This document shows, one piece after another, positions 55,077-64,000 of a stretch of DNA of 64,000 nucleotides. The stretch's first letter is position 1. Every line of letters starts with the position of its first letter. A program made the position numbers and the translations under genes. This DNA comes from Bacteroidia bacterium (GTDB lineage Bacteria > Bacteroidota > Bacteroidia > Flavobacteriales_E > Vicingaceae): positions 186,001-250,000 of the forward strand of contig JAUIMG010000001.1 in assembly GCA_030433355.1 (NCBI GenBank). Reading direction: 5' to 3'. The notes under the pieces are model-generated. The model made no database searches and was not told the DNA's origin. It was given only the letters and a program-made list of their open reading frames with translations.

Positions 55077-55973
55077 TTAATCGTTTGAAAAATAATTAGA
55101 AGATTGATAAAAGCCTGTTTCTTGTTTTCTCAACTGCATCAGCAAATCATTTGCAAGCCTACTAGCACCAAATCTAAATTTAGAATTGTTTAACCAGTCT
55201 TGGCCTAAGGTTTCTTTTACCATAACTAAATAATGGATAGCCAATTTTGCCTCCGAAATCCCCCCAGCAGGTTTCATTCCTATTTTCAAACCTGTTTTTT
55301 TATAGTAATCTCTAATAGCCTCAAGCATACATAACGTAATCGGCATTGTAGCAGCAGAGGAAATTTTACCTGTGGAAGTTTTTATAAAGTCAGCTCCTGC
55401 ATGAAGAGCGATATCACTTGCTAATCTTATATTATCTAAAGAGCCTAGTTCCCCGGTTTCTAATATCACTTTTAAGCTTACCTCCTTACAAAGCTCTTTT
55501 ATGGTGGCTATTTCTTCAAATACATAGCTATACTCTCCCTGAAGAAACTTACCTCTGGAAATCACCATATCTATCTCATCGGCCCCTTCTTCAATTGCAT
55601 ACCTCACATCTTCTTTCTTCACCTTTAAACTACTCATCCCTGAAGGAAAGGCTGTAGCTACAGAAGCAACTTTGATATTACTTTTTGAAAGGGCTTGCTT
55701 TGCTACTCTTACCATATTGGGATAAACACAAACTGCTGCCACAGTTGGAACATCCATAAAATCGTGAGGTTTTTTTGCTTTTGCACAAAGCTGCTGCACC
55801 TTGCCAATCGTATCCTTCCCTTCTAATGTAGTGAGGTCAATCATACTTAAGGCTAACTTTAAAGCCTGTACCTTTGAGTCATTCTTTATACTTCTAGTAG
55901 AAAACTTTTGTGTCCTCTCAATCAGACCTATCTGATCTATTGGAGGAGAAACGAAATCGAAAGGATTAGTCAA
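55077..55973 (-). CDS. deoC: deoxyribose-phosphate aldolase
   Basis: DeoC splits 2-deoxyribose-5-phosphate into acetaldehyde and glyceraldehyde-3-phosphate. The 298-residue TIM-barrel protein has the Schiff-base lysine in ADFIKTSTGK, EIDMVISRGKF and KPAGGI. It is longer at the N-terminus than the enterobacterial enzyme, like the eukaryotic and ALDH-linked type. It starts the minus-strand run deoC-ALDH-ALDH. Divergent from cysC. Confidence 0.95.
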   Translation of the reverse strand: MTNPFDFVSPPIDQIGLIERTQKFSTRSIKNDSKVQALKLALSMIDLTTLEGKDTIGKVQQLCAKAKKPHDFMDVPTVAAVCVYPNMVRVAKQALSKSNIKVASVATAFPSGMSSLKVKKEDVRYAIEEGADEIDMVISRGKFLQGEYSYVFEEIATIKELCKEVSLKVILETGELGSLDNIRLASDIALHAGADFIKTSTGKISSAATMPITLCMLEAIRDYYKKTGLKIGMKPAGGISEAKLAIHYLVMVKETLGQDWLNNSKFRFGASRLANDLLMQLRKQETGFYQSSNYFSND

Positions 55974-56020
55974 TTCTTAAAATTATTTAAGCTCAAAGAT
56001 ATTGAAATTGAGTGCTAAAG

Positions 56021-56073
56021 GACTTAATTATTTAAAGAAACCTTTAAGTCGCTTCATGCTTTTATTACTTTTG
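56021..56073 (+). promoter_or_regulatory. cysC promoter with inverted repeat
   Basis: TACTTTTG (56066-56073) matches the -7 consensus TAnnTTTG and lies eight bases before the cysC ATG. GACTTAA (56021-56027) and TTAAGTC (56044-56050) form an inverted repeat upstream of it, a possible binding site for a regulator of sulfate genes. The leader would be very short. Confidence 0.45.
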
Positions 56074-56081
56074 CGCTTTCT

Positions 56082-56687
56082 ATGAAAAACGAAGGCAACA
56101 ATATATTTTCAGTATTTGATGAAATCATTCCAAGAAAAGAAAAAGAGGAAAAATTAAATCAAAGATCAAAGGTAGTTTGGATGACGGGATTAAGTGGCTC
56201 TGGAAAAACTACGATTGCCAAAATAATTGAAAGGAAACTTCAAGAAAAAGGCTTTTTAAGTCAAATTTTAGACGGAGATAACATTAGAGCAGGAATAAAT
56301 AGCAATCTTGGTTTTTCAGAAGAAGACAGAAAAGAAAATATACGTCGGATAGCAGAAGTGTCAAAGCTATTTTTGAATTGTGGAATTATCACCATCAATT
56401 GTTTTGTTAGTCCAACAATAGAGATAAGAGAATTAGCAAAAGTAATAGTTGGCGAAGAAGACTTTTTAGAGGTATTTATAGATACTCCTCTGGAAGAATG
56501 TGAAAAAAGAGATACGAAAGGTTTATACAAAAAAGCTAGAAAAGGTTTAATATCAGATTTTACAGGAATTAGTTCTCCTTTTGAAAACCCTGTTAATCCA
56601 TTTATAAAAATAAATACAATAGGCATTACAGCCGAAGAATCTGCCGAGCAAGTTCTAAAAAGACTACTCCCAATTATTCAATACTAA
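56082..56687 (+). CDS. cysC: adenylylsulfate (APS) kinase
   Basis: CysC phosphorylates APS to PAPS with ATP. The 201 residues have the P-loop GLSGSGKTT (about 36-44), LDGDNIR, and the conserved NIRRIAEVSKLF and FISPT-like FVSPTIEIRE segments. It leads the cysC-cysD-cysN transcript. A separate kinase together with an unfused CysN is common in this phylum. Confidence 0.97.
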   Translation: MKNEGNNIFSVFDEIIPRKEKEEKLNQRSKVVWMTGLSGSGKTTIAKIIERKLQEKGFLSQILDGDNIRAGINSNLGFSEEDRKENIRRIAEVSKLFLNCGIITINCFVSPTIEIRELAKVIVGEEDFLEVFIDTPLEECEKRDTKGLYKKARKGLISDFTGISSPFENPVNPFIKINTIGITAEESAEQVLKRLLPIIQY

Positions 56688-56691
56688 GTGA

Positions 56692-57597
56692 ATGAAAGCA
56701 TATAATCTAACTCATCTAAAAGAATTAGAATCTGAAGCTATTTTTGTCTTAAGAGAAGTGGCTTCTCAATTTGATAATCCAGTTTTACTTTTCTCAGGAG
56801 GTAAAGACTCTATCGTTTGCGCACATCTTGCAAGAAAAGCATTTTTTCCTGCTAAAGTTCCTTTTCCTCTGATGCATGTAGATACTGGTCATAACTTTCC
56901 TGAAACGATCGAATTTAGAGATCAATTTATCGATAAAATCGGTGCTCAACTGATTGTGGCTTCTGTACAAGATAGCATAGACCAAGGTAAGGTAAGAGAA
57001 GAAAAAGGATTTAATGCTAGTAGAAATGCATTGCAAACCGTAACTCTTCTGGAAGCTATAGAGAATAATAAGTTTGATGCTGCTATTGGTGGCGCAAGGA
57101 GAGATGAAGAAAAGGCAAGAGCAAAGGAAAGATTCTTTTCACATAGAGATGAATTTGGACAATGGGACCCCAAAAATCAAAGGCCTGAACTTTGGAATAT
57201 TTTCAATGGAATGAAGCACTTTGGTGAAAACTTTAGAGTATTCCCGATAAGCAATTGGACAGAAATGGACGTATGGCAATACATTTTACATGAAAGAATT
57301 GAATTGCCTTCTTTATATTTTTCTCATGAACGAAATTGCTTTATCAGAGATGGTGTAATAATGTATGCTACTGATGTTATTGAACGAAAAGACTCTGAAA
57401 CAATTGAAAGAATGCAAATACGATTCAGAACTATTGGCGATATGACCTGCACAGGTGCTGTAGAATCAAATGCTGATTCATTGGAAAAAATAATTGAAGA
57501 AGTTGCTTCTACAAGAACTACAGAAAGAGGAACTCGTTCAGACGATAAAAGATCTGAAGCAGCAATGGAGGATAGAAAAAAACAAGGATATTTTTAA
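56692..57597 (+). CDS. cysD: sulfate adenylyltransferase small subunit
   Basis: CysD forms APS from sulfate and ATP together with the GTPase CysN. The 301-residue protein has the PP-loop LFSGGKDSIV (about 34), DTGHNFPET, GGARRDEEKARAKER and the C-terminal RTTERGTRSDD. It is four bases after cysC, and cysN follows twelve bases later. Confidence 0.98.
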   Translation: MKAYNLTHLKELESEAIFVLREVASQFDNPVLLFSGGKDSIVCAHLARKAFFPAKVPFPLMHVDTGHNFPETIEFRDQFIDKIGAQLIVASVQDSIDQGKVREEKGFNASRNALQTVTLLEAIENNKFDAAIGGARRDEEKARAKERFFSHRDEFGQWDPKNQRPELWNIFNGMKHFGENFRVFPISNWTEMDVWQYILHERIELPSLYFSHERNCFIRDGVIMYATDVIERKDSETIERMQIRFRTIGDMTCTGAVESNADSLEKIIEEVASTRTTERGTRSDDKRSEAAMEDRKKQGYF

Positions 57598-57609
57598 GAA
57601 TAGGAAAAG

Positions 57610-58875
57610 ATGGAAGAAGGATATTTAGATATGGAATTATTGCGCTTTTCAACAGCAGGAAGCGTTGATGACGGCAAGAGCACATTAATTGGTAGATTAT
57701 TATATGATTCAAAGTCAATTTTTGAAGACCAATATGAAGCAATTGAAGCCAGCAGTAAGAAAAAAGGAGAAGGACAAGTAAACCTGGCACTATTAACTGA
57801 TGGCTTAAGATCCGAAAGAGAGCAAGGCATTACGATTGACGTAGCTTATAGATACTTTGCTACCCCTAAAAGAAAATTTATCATCGCAGATACCCCCGGG
57901 CATATTCAATATACAAGGAATATGGTTACTGGTGCCTCCACTTCTAACCTATCTATTATTCTAATTGATGCTAGAAAAGGTATCATTGAGCAAACCTATA
58001 GACATACTTTCATAGCTTCATTACTTGGAATCCCACATATCGTATTCTGTATAAACAAGATGGACTTAGTGGATTATGATGAAGCTGTTTTTCAGAAAAT
58101 AAAAAAAGATACAGAGGCCTTTGCTTCAAAGCTAGATGTAAAAGACATTCATTTTATTCCGATTTCTGCTTTAAAAGGAGACAACATAGTGAATAAGTCT
58201 GAAAACATGGATTGGTATCAAGGAAGCACCCTTTTATATTTATTAGAAAATATACATATTGGTAGCGACCACAATCATATAGATTGCCGCTTTCCTGTGC
58301 AATATGTTATCAGACCTCAGACAGATGAGTTCCATGATTATAGAGGATATGCAGGAAGAATAGCTGGTGGAATATTTAAACCAGGAGACAGTGTAGTAGC
58401 ACTTCCATCAGGTTTTAGCTCAACAATTAAATCCATTGACACCATGGATGGTCCTATAGAGGAAGCTTTTGCTCCTATGTCTGTTACCATAACCCTTAAT
58501 GATGAAATTGATATCAGTAGAGGGGATATGATTGTTAGAGAAAACAATCAACCTCGAGTTTCACAAGACTTAGATGTTATGCTATGCTGGATGAATGAGA
58601 GACCTATTCAATTAGGGGGAAAATATGCACTAAAACACACCTCAAATGATGTAAGATGTGTTATTAAAGATGTTAAATATAAAGTAGATATTAATACTTT
58701 GCATCGCATGGAAGAAGAGCAAAGTTTGGATATGAATGATATCGGTAGAGTTACAATCAGAACAACTAAGCCTCTTTTCTTTGATAATTACAAAAGAAAC
58801 AGGAATACAGGTAGTATTATATTGATTGACGAAACTACCAATGAAACTGTGGCTGCAGGAATGATTCTTACTTAG
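57610..58875 (+). CDS. cysN: sulfate adenylyltransferase large subunit, GTPase
   Basis: The 421-residue GTPase belongs to the EF-Tu-like family with GSVDDGKST (about 17-25), DTPGHIQYTRNM and NKMDLVD. Its GTP hydrolysis drives APS synthesis with CysD. No APS kinase domain is fused at the C-terminus, in agreement with the separate cysC. Start at 57610 keeps the usual GYLDMELLRF lead. It overlaps the convergent gene at 58868 by 8 bases. Confidence 0.98.
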   Translation: MEEGYLDMELLRFSTAGSVDDGKSTLIGRLLYDSKSIFEDQYEAIEASSKKKGEGQVNLALLTDGLRSEREQGITIDVAYRYFATPKRKFIIADTPGHIQYTRNMVTGASTSNLSIILIDARKGIIEQTYRHTFIASLLGIPHIVFCINKMDLVDYDEAVFQKIKKDTEAFASKLDVKDIHFIPISALKGDNIVNKSENMDWYQGSTLLYLLENIHIGSDHNHIDCRFPVQYVIRPQTDEFHDYRGYAGRIAGGIFKPGDSVVALPSGFSSTIKSIDTMDGPIEEAFAPMSVTITLNDEIDISRGDMIVRENNQPRVSQDLDVMLCWMNERPIQLGGKYALKHTSNDVRCVIKDVKYKVDINTLHRMEEEQSLDMNDIGRVTIRTTKPLFFDNYKRNRNTGSIILIDETTNETVAAGMILT

Positions 58876-59398
58876 ATTTTTGAGATTTATCTAAAGCCTT
58901 GTTTAGTTTTTTGACTATTAGCTTTGGATCATAAACCTTCATTTCATCGAGTTCAAAAATGGAGTACAATTTATCTGAACTTAGATCCCTTAAGTAATAT
59001 TCAAAAACTATTAGGGCATCTTCTTCAGGTTGATTCTTTAAGTGCTTGTATTTAAAAAGCTCACTGTCTAAAACGTATTTATACCCTTTATCTTTTAAAG
59101 ATAGATACTCAGAAGGAGTTGAAATAGTATAGTCATAAGGGTATTGTTTAGCTGCAAACTCAAGCTGTTTATTATACTCTATAATCACCTCATTATGTGT
59201 TTTCTGCCTCAGAAGAACATATTCTTTTGCTGCTTCATTCTCTTCATCGGTGCCAATCTCAATTTTTTCATGCTCTAAGAAGATGATTTTAGAGGTCTCA
59301 ATATCTTCAGGAATACCTTTAATAATTTCAACTTGTGCGCTAATTAACAAAGGGGATAAGAAGATAGCTATTACTAGTCCTTTAAAGAATTTATTCAT
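58868..59398 (-). CDS. small exported protein of unknown function
   Basis: A signal peptide (about 1-22, cleavage after ISA) is followed by about 150 charged residues predicted as alternating helix and strand, with no membrane segment and no cysteines in the mature part. I know no family for it. It overlaps the ClC channel gene by eight bases, so it is probably made from the same transcript, and its end overlaps cysN on the other strand. Confidence 0.75.
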   Translation of the reverse strand: MNKFFKGLVIAIFLSPLLISAQVEIIKGIPEDIETSKIIFLEHEKIEIGTDEENEAAKEYVLLRQKTHNEVIIEYNKQLEFAAKQYPYDYTISTPSEYLSLKDKGYKYVLDSELFKYKHLKNQPEEDALIVFEYYLRDLSSDKLYSIFELDEMKVYDPKLIVKKLNKALDKSQKSK

Positions 59399-61220
59399 CT
59401 GAAAATTGTTTTAATACCTTTCGGTATGCATTAAATAATTTTGATTTTGATACGAAGCCAACATAACGGCTGTCTTCAATTACAGGAAGATTCCAAGCCC
59501 CACTTCGATTAAACTTATCCATCACCTTATCCATAGAATCATTAGGTGCCACAAATTCTTCATAATCAGACATAATTTGAGCTGCAAGAACTTGATCGTA
59601 CAATTCTGGTCGGAACATCATTTGTCGAATATCGTCTAATAAAATGATTCCAGCCAAATGTCCATTCTCTTTAGAAATTACAGGAAATATATTTCTTCTA
59701 GAATGAGAGACTACTTTAACTAATTGTCTCAAAGAATCGGTTTCATAAACACAATGAAAATCTGTTTCTACTTCTGTTTTGAGCTGCATTAATGTTAAAA
59801 CGGCCTTATCCTTATTATGAGTAATTAACTCCCCTCTTTTTGCAAGCTGCAAGGTGTATAAAGAATGTTGATTGAAATACTTTGATGTCATAAATGAAAT
59901 GGCAGCAGTAAGCATCAAAGGAATGACTAATTCATATCCACCTGTTATTTCAGCAATTAAGAAGAGAGCAGTTAAAGGTGCATGAATAATTCCTGCTATT
60001 ACTCCTCCCATACCTACAAGGGTAAAGTTCCTTTCAGAAAGGTTAAACCACCCTAATAAATTAACCAGTTTAGCAAAAGCAAATCCCACGACAGACCCTA
60101 TAAATAATGAAGGAGCAAATACGCCACCAATCCCACCGGCACCAAGCGTTACCGAAGTTGCTATTGCCTTAAAAAAAGCAAGTAGAAATAGAAAGCCTAT
60201 TACTACCCAAATTTTATCTGAATACTGACTAAAGAAACTATCTTCGGTTAATGATGCAACATTGCCATTTAGCATGCTCTTAATTGCTCCAAAACCCTCG
60301 CCATAAAGTGGCGGGAAAATAAAAATCAAGATACCTAGAATGATAGATCCAAATAACATTTTACGGTAAGTACCCTTCATTTTTTCAAACGCGGTTTCTA
60401 TATACCAGAAAGATTTACAGAAGTAAACAGAAACCAAACCTGAAAAAGCACCCAATAGAATATAGAAGGGCAAATCTCCAATAGTAAACCTTTCAATTAC
60501 TTCTATATTAAAAAGAACTTCTTCTCCTAAAATAAAACTAGAAGTTAAGGCAGCAGACACCGATGCCATTAGCAGAGGTATTAATGAACCAGCTGTTAAG
60601 TCAAGCATGATAACTTCTAAGGCAAATACAATTGCAGCAATTGGTGCGTTAAAAATTCCCGACATTGCTGCAGCAGCTCCACAACCCAATAATAATGTGG
60701 TATTCTTATAATTTACTCTTCCTTTTCTAGCCAGATTAGATCCTATAGCACTACTTGCTCCAACAGTCGGACCCTCTAATCCAACTGAACCACCAAAACC
60801 AACGGTTATCATACTTGTTACCAAAGAAGCATATGTTGCACGCCTTGGCATCCTCGACTTTAATTTAGAAATGGCATACAGAGTTGATGGGATTCCAACT
60901 GCTATCTTTCCTTTTAACGCATATTTAACTATTAAGCCAGTTATGAGAATGCCAATTCCAGGGAAAATGAAATAAGCGATGTTAGTAATGTCATTTTCTG
61001 AAATTCCGGTAACCCAAACCTTAATCAGATGAACCATATTCTTCAAAAGAACAGCCGCAATACCTGAAGATAAGCCAACTAGAATACTTAGGAGTAAAAT
61101 AAACTGGCGTTCACTTAAATATTTATGTTTCCAAAAAAGAAAAACTTTTATGTATAAGTCAATCTTATATGACATTTTAGCCCTAAAATGCGAAAGCTTT
61201 TCAAAGCTTAAACTTATCAT
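59391..61220 (-). CDS. ClC-family chloride channel/antiporter with CBS domains
   Basis: The 609-residue protein has ClC selectivity motifs GSVGLEGPTVG (with the gating glutamate) and GAGGIGGVFAPSLF in about ten to twelve helices, then two C-terminal CBS domains (about 470-600) that usually bind adenine nucleotides. It exchanges or conducts chloride across the inner membrane. The frame may start at the ATG at 61175 (MSYKIDLY) rather than 61220. It overlaps the small exported gene by eight bases and follows the MscS gene by one base. Confidence 0.94.
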   Translation of the reverse strand: MISLSFEKLSHFRAKMSYKIDLYIKVFLFWKHKYLSERQFILLLSILVGLSSGIAAVLLKNMVHLIKVWVTGISENDITNIAYFIFPGIGILITGLIVKYALKGKIAVGIPSTLYAISKLKSRMPRRATYASLVTSMITVGFGGSVGLEGPTVGASSAIGSNLARKGRVNYKNTTLLLGCGAAAAMSGIFNAPIAAIVFALEVIMLDLTAGSLIPLLMASVSAALTSSFILGEEVLFNIEVIERFTIGDLPFYILLGAFSGLVSVYFCKSFWYIETAFEKMKGTYRKMLFGSIILGILIFIFPPLYGEGFGAIKSMLNGNVASLTEDSFFSQYSDKIWVVIGFLFLLAFFKAIATSVTLGAGGIGGVFAPSLFIGSVVGFAFAKLVNLLGWFNLSERNFTLVGMGGVIAGIIHAPLTALFLIAEITGGYELVIPLMLTAAISFMTSKYFNQHSLYTLQLAKRGELITHNKDKAVLTLMQLKTEVETDFHCVYETDSLRQLVKVVSHSRRNIFPVISKENGHLAGIILLDDIRQMMFRPELYDQVLAAQIMSDYEEFVAPNDSMDKVMDKFNRSGAWNLPVIEDSRYVGFVSKSKLFNAYRKVLKQFSDE

Positions 61221-61221
61221 C

Positions 61222-62094
61222 TCAGCTATTGGTATTTAAAGGGTTTTTAAAATGCACATCTCTTTGTGGGAATGGTATCGTAACCTCACTTTCTCTAAAT
61301 GCCTTATCTATCGCGAACCTAAGATCACTTTTTACTACTTCAATTTTCCAAACTTCGTCTGACCAAAATATCAAATCAAAATTCAAGGAAGAATCATCAA
61401 ATTCTTTGAACATTACAATTGGTTTTACCCTATTGGATATCGATTCATGATCGTTTCCACACTTAATAAGAATATCACGAACTTTTTCAACATCAGAGCC
61501 ATATGCCACTCCTACCCCAACATGAAATCTTGTTAGTTTATTACTATTACTCCAATTTATAACTCGATCATTAATAAGTTGCGAATTGGGAACAATCAAC
61601 ACTATTCCATCTCTAGTTCTAACTTTTGAAGTTCTAAGGTTTATCTGTTTTACTACTGCAATAGTCCCATCGTCAAACTCGATAACATCTCCTATAACTA
61701 CATCTCCTTCAAAAAGTAAAATAATACCTGAAATAAAATCCCTAAAGGCTTCTTGTAAACCAAAACCTAAACCCACAAATAATGCTGAAGAACCAATTAG
61801 CAAGGCGGTAGTATTTATTCCTATACTTTCTAGTGCCAATACAAAACCAATTACATATAAAATATATTTGCCAATTTGAACTAAAGCAACTTGCTTTCCC
61901 ATTGAAATCCAATTCTTGTTAGCAAATCGTTTTGAAACTAATCTTTCAAGCGCTTTTATAGTTAAATGAACAACTATTAGGATTACAGCTAGGCTAACAA
62001 TATTGTAAATAGAAATACTATGCCCTCCAAGCTCAATCAATTTAAACTCTAAGGCTTGTCTTATAGTTTCTAATATTTCTTTAAGCTTTTCCAT
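61222..62094 (-). CDS. MscS-family mechanosensitive channel
   Basis: The 290-residue protein has three N-terminal membrane helices, with the pore-lining third helix around TTALLIGSSALFVGLGFGLQ (glycine- and alanine-rich). It continues into a cytoplasmic beta and mixed domain with VIEFDDGTIAVVKQINLRTSKV and IVPNSQLIN. It releases solutes on hypo-osmotic shock. It is transcribed with the ClC channel gene and the dnaG gene upstream. Confidence 0.94.
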   Translation of the reverse strand: MEKLKEILETIRQALEFKLIELGGHSISIYNIVSLAVILIVVHLTIKALERLVSKRFANKNWISMGKQVALVQIGKYILYVIGFVLALESIGINTTALLIGSSALFVGLGFGLQEAFRDFISGIILLFEGDVVIGDVIEFDDGTIAVVKQINLRTSKVRTRDGIVLIVPNSQLINDRVINWSNSNKLTRFHVGVGVAYGSDVEKVRDILIKCGNDHESISNRVKPIVMFKEFDDSSLNFDLIFWSDEVWKIEVVKSDLRFAIDKAFRESEVTIPFPQRDVHFKNPLNTNS

Positions 62095-62103
62095 TTAGCA
62101 TCT

Positions 62104-64000
62104 TTATCTTAAAACGATTCTACCAAGTTCTTCAGCAAGTTTTATTTTAGCCACATTTAATTTTTGGATATCTCTTAATAAACTTTCGTGGTTTGACTCT
62201 TTGTCTTTAAGTTCTTCTTGCTTTAACTGTATTAACTCTATAACTTTCCCTAAACGCCAAGAACATATCCCTTTGTGAATCTTCTTAGGCAAAACCTCAT
62301 CTTCTGTTATTGTCAGTATATTATGTTTATCCCTCCAATTAACACTTAAGGTGTATTTTTCCAAAAGACTTTCAATAACAAAACTGCTAATATCCTTTTC
62401 CTCTGAAGAAACTAATGACTGCTCTACTTTTTCGTAAGGCCTATGATTGTTCTCTTTGATGTAGTTATATATCTTTTGATAGGTTACATTATTAAAGCTC
62501 AAAGCATCTAATTCTATCTCATCGAAAATAAAATCTTTAACTGTCACAGAAATATCCTTTTCATCATCATCCTTTACGGTTATTTCGTTGGTTGCATATT
62601 TCAATAGAGTGATAATAATATCCTTCTCTTGATGATCCATACCGTTCTCTACTTCCTTCTCTTGCTTTGGTTGCAAGGAAAACTCCTCTTCTGGTGGCTG
62701 ATAGTCATCTTGCTTGTATGGTTGAGATAAATTTCTTTTTCTTGCTCTATTTAGTTCAAAGAGCAATGTTTGTTCATCTATTTCTAATAACCTGCTGCAT
62801 TCTTGAACAAATAAGGCTCTATTTATGGGCTCTGGAATAACACTAATAGAAGCCACAATATCTTTAATTAACGCTGCCTTCTTAATTGGGTCGCCTTCCG
62901 TTTCTTGAAGAAGTAAATCTGTTTTAAAGCTGATGAAATTTTTAGATTCATTTGATAGAAATTTATTTAGATCTTCTGTACTATGCGCTTTAGCAAATGA
63001 ATCTGGGTCTTGTCCTTCAGGAAATCTTACAACTTTTACATTTAGCCCTTCTGAAAGAATCATATCAATCCCTCTAAAAGAAGCCTTTATACCTGCCGCA
63101 TCACCATCAAATAGTATAGTAATATTTTGACTGTAGCGCTTTATCAGTCTAATCTGCTCCGCTGTTAAAGAGGTACCGGAAGATGAAACCACATTTTCTA
63201 TTCCACATTGATGGAAGGAAATAACATCTGTGTAACCTTCTACCAAATAGCAATTGTCATTTTCTATGATGCTTTTCTTAGCATAATTTAAACCATAGAG
63301 AACTTTACTTTTTGAATATATATCTGATTCCGGCGAGTTTAAATACTTAGCTTCTTTTTTATCGGATTTTAAAGTTCTTCCTCCAAAAGCTATAACCCTC
63401 CCGGATATATTCTTAATTGGAAATATCACCCTACCCTTAAATCTATCAATCTTCTTAACTACTTCCTCTTTCTCATTTCTTTTAACTATCGTTAAGCCTG
63501 TTTTTTCTAGGTATTCTAATTTATAACCACTTTCAATGGCTGAGTTTGTAAAAGCCTCCCATTGATCAAGAGCATAACCTAAATTAAATTTTTCTATAAT
63601 CTCTTCACGGAAGCCCCTCTCTTTAAAATAACTTAATCCAATTTGCTTGCCTTCTTCAGACTTATGGAGCTGATCTATGAAATAATTCTCTGCAAACTGG
63701 GAGACTAGAAACAAGCTCTCCTTTTCGTTTCCTGCTTGCAGCTGTTCTGGACTTAACTCCTCCTCTTCAATTTCAATATTATACTTATTAGCAAGGAAAC
63801 GAAGCGCTTCAGGGTAGCTATATTGTTCATGATCCATAATAAAATTAACGGAACCCCCACCTTTGCCACAACCAAAGCATTTGTAAATACCTTTTGCCGG
63901 AGACACAGTAAAAGAAGGTGTTTTCTCATTATGAAATGGACAAAGACCTAGAAGGTTAGCTCCTCTTTTTTTGAGCTGAACATACTCCCCCACCACTTCA
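62104..64000 (-). CDS. dnaG: DNA primase DnaG (5' end outside window)
   Basis: The frame stays open to base 64000 (reading EVVGEYVQLKKRGAN at the edge), so the true start lies to the right of the window. The GTG at 63996 is internal. DnaG makes RNA primers. The zinc-binding CHC2 finger (CPFHNEKTPSF, CFGCGKGGG), the catalytic core with FGGRTLKSDKKEAKYLNSPE, and Toprim with EGYTD and LFDGDAAG are visible. The C-terminal helicase-binding region is present. It precedes the MscS gene by nine bases. Confidence 0.96.
   Translation of the reverse strand, partial: EVVGEYVQLKKRGANLLGLCPFHNEKTPSFTVSPAKGIYKCFGCGKGGGSVNFIMDHEQYSYPEALRFLANKYNIEIEEEELSPEQLQAGNEKESLFLVSQFAENYFIDQLHKSEEGKQIGLSYFKERGFREEIIEKFNLGYALDQWEAFTNSAIESGYKLEYLEKTGLTIVKRNEKEEVVKKIDRFKGRVIFPIKNISGRVIAFGGRTLKSDKKEAKYLNSPESDIYSKSKVLYGLNYAKKSIIENDNCYLVEGYTDVISFHQCGIENVVSSSGTSLTAEQIRLIKRYSQNITILFDGDAAGIKASFRGIDMILSEGLNVKVVRFPEGQDPDSFAKAHSTEDLNKFLSNESKNFISFKTDLLLQETEGDPIKKAALIKDIVASISVIPEPINRALFVQECSRLLEIDEQTLLFELNRARKRNLSQPYKQDDYQPPEEEFSLQPKQEKEVENGMDHQEKDIIITLLKYATNEITVKDDDEKDISVTVKDFIFDEIELDALSFNNVTYQKIYNYIKENNHRPYEKVEQSLVSSEEKDISSFVIESLLEKYTLSVNWRDKHNILTITEDEVLPKKIHKGICSWRLGKVIELIQLKQEELKDKESNHESLLRDIQKLNVAKIKLAEELGRIVLR

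Noticed and set aside
62104-63996. GTG at 63996 as start of dnaG
   Set aside because: It lies within the EVVGEYVQ segment that follows the first helix in DnaG; the real start is beyond the window.
1-64000. tRNA, rRNA or transposase genes
   Set aside because: None of the intergenic stretches shows a cloverleaf, rRNA segment or transposase coding sequence by eye; a tRNAscan or covariance search could still find one I missed.

Overview
The window is an AT-rich, densely packed chromosome segment from a member of the Bacteroidota, probably a free-living flavobacterium-like or cytophaga-like organism. The evidence is a TonB-dependent receptor with a carboxypeptidase-regulatory N-terminus, a gliding/type 9 secretion type B C-terminal domain, TAnnTTTG-type promoter elements, a caa3-type oxidase cluster with two subunit III genes, Wzi-like capsule barrels and a SAM-I riboswitch in front of metH. 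No tRNA or rRNA gene, CRISPR array, transposase or integrase was seen. No gene-free stretch exceeds 300 bases. The genes at both edges are cut: a TPR histidine kinase on the left and dnaG on the right.

Layout. 1-6.7 kb: histidine kinase, a GT-C/TPR membrane protein and mfd. 6.76-11.73 kb: two gene cassettes with structured repeat ends that behave like integron cassettes. One carries a membrane/coiled-coil protein, the other a 1293-residue protein with a PIN nuclease-like N-terminus. They sit between the convergent mfd and a MacB/FtsX-type permease gene. 13.1-21.6 kb: purH, the rod-shape operon mreBCD-mrdA-rodA and an M48 protease. 21.6-28.3 kb (minus strand): PEGA/S1C protease, beta-barrel, Nfu-type and Mrp Fe-S proteins, an alkyltransferase-like protein, trmB and an M1 aminopeptidase. 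28.4-35.7 kb: a probable phosphate-responsive locus with two small exported proteins, a TonB receptor, a beta-helix lipoprotein and a PhoB/PhoR-like pair, with TTAA half-sites every 11 bp in front of several of these genes. 35.7-37.4 kb: ECF sigma factor and a membrane partner with a CHU_C domain. 37.4-41.2 kb: metH under a SAM-I riboswitch. 41.2-45.4 kb: cytochrome oxidase subunits and assembly factors. 45.4-56.0 kb: a tightly packed minus-strand run (deoC, two ALDH-family genes, DUF2061, cysQ, gmd, fcl, wzi, wecA-like, wzi). 56.1-58.9 kb: cysC-cysD-cysN, divergent. 58.9-64 kb: small exported protein, ClC channel, MscS channel, dnaG.

How the genes work together. The rod genes with purH form a growth module. 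The sulfur genes (cysCDN, cysQ, DUF2061) make and recycle PAPS next to GDP-fucose and surface-polysaccharide genes, so sulfate could feed either cysteine synthesis or polysaccharide sulfation. The cassette array is the main accessory region and the best candidate for something undescribed: each cassette start is complementary to the beginning of its own terminal repeat, the hallmark of circularising gene cassettes, yet the core sites do not fit the classical attC consensus.
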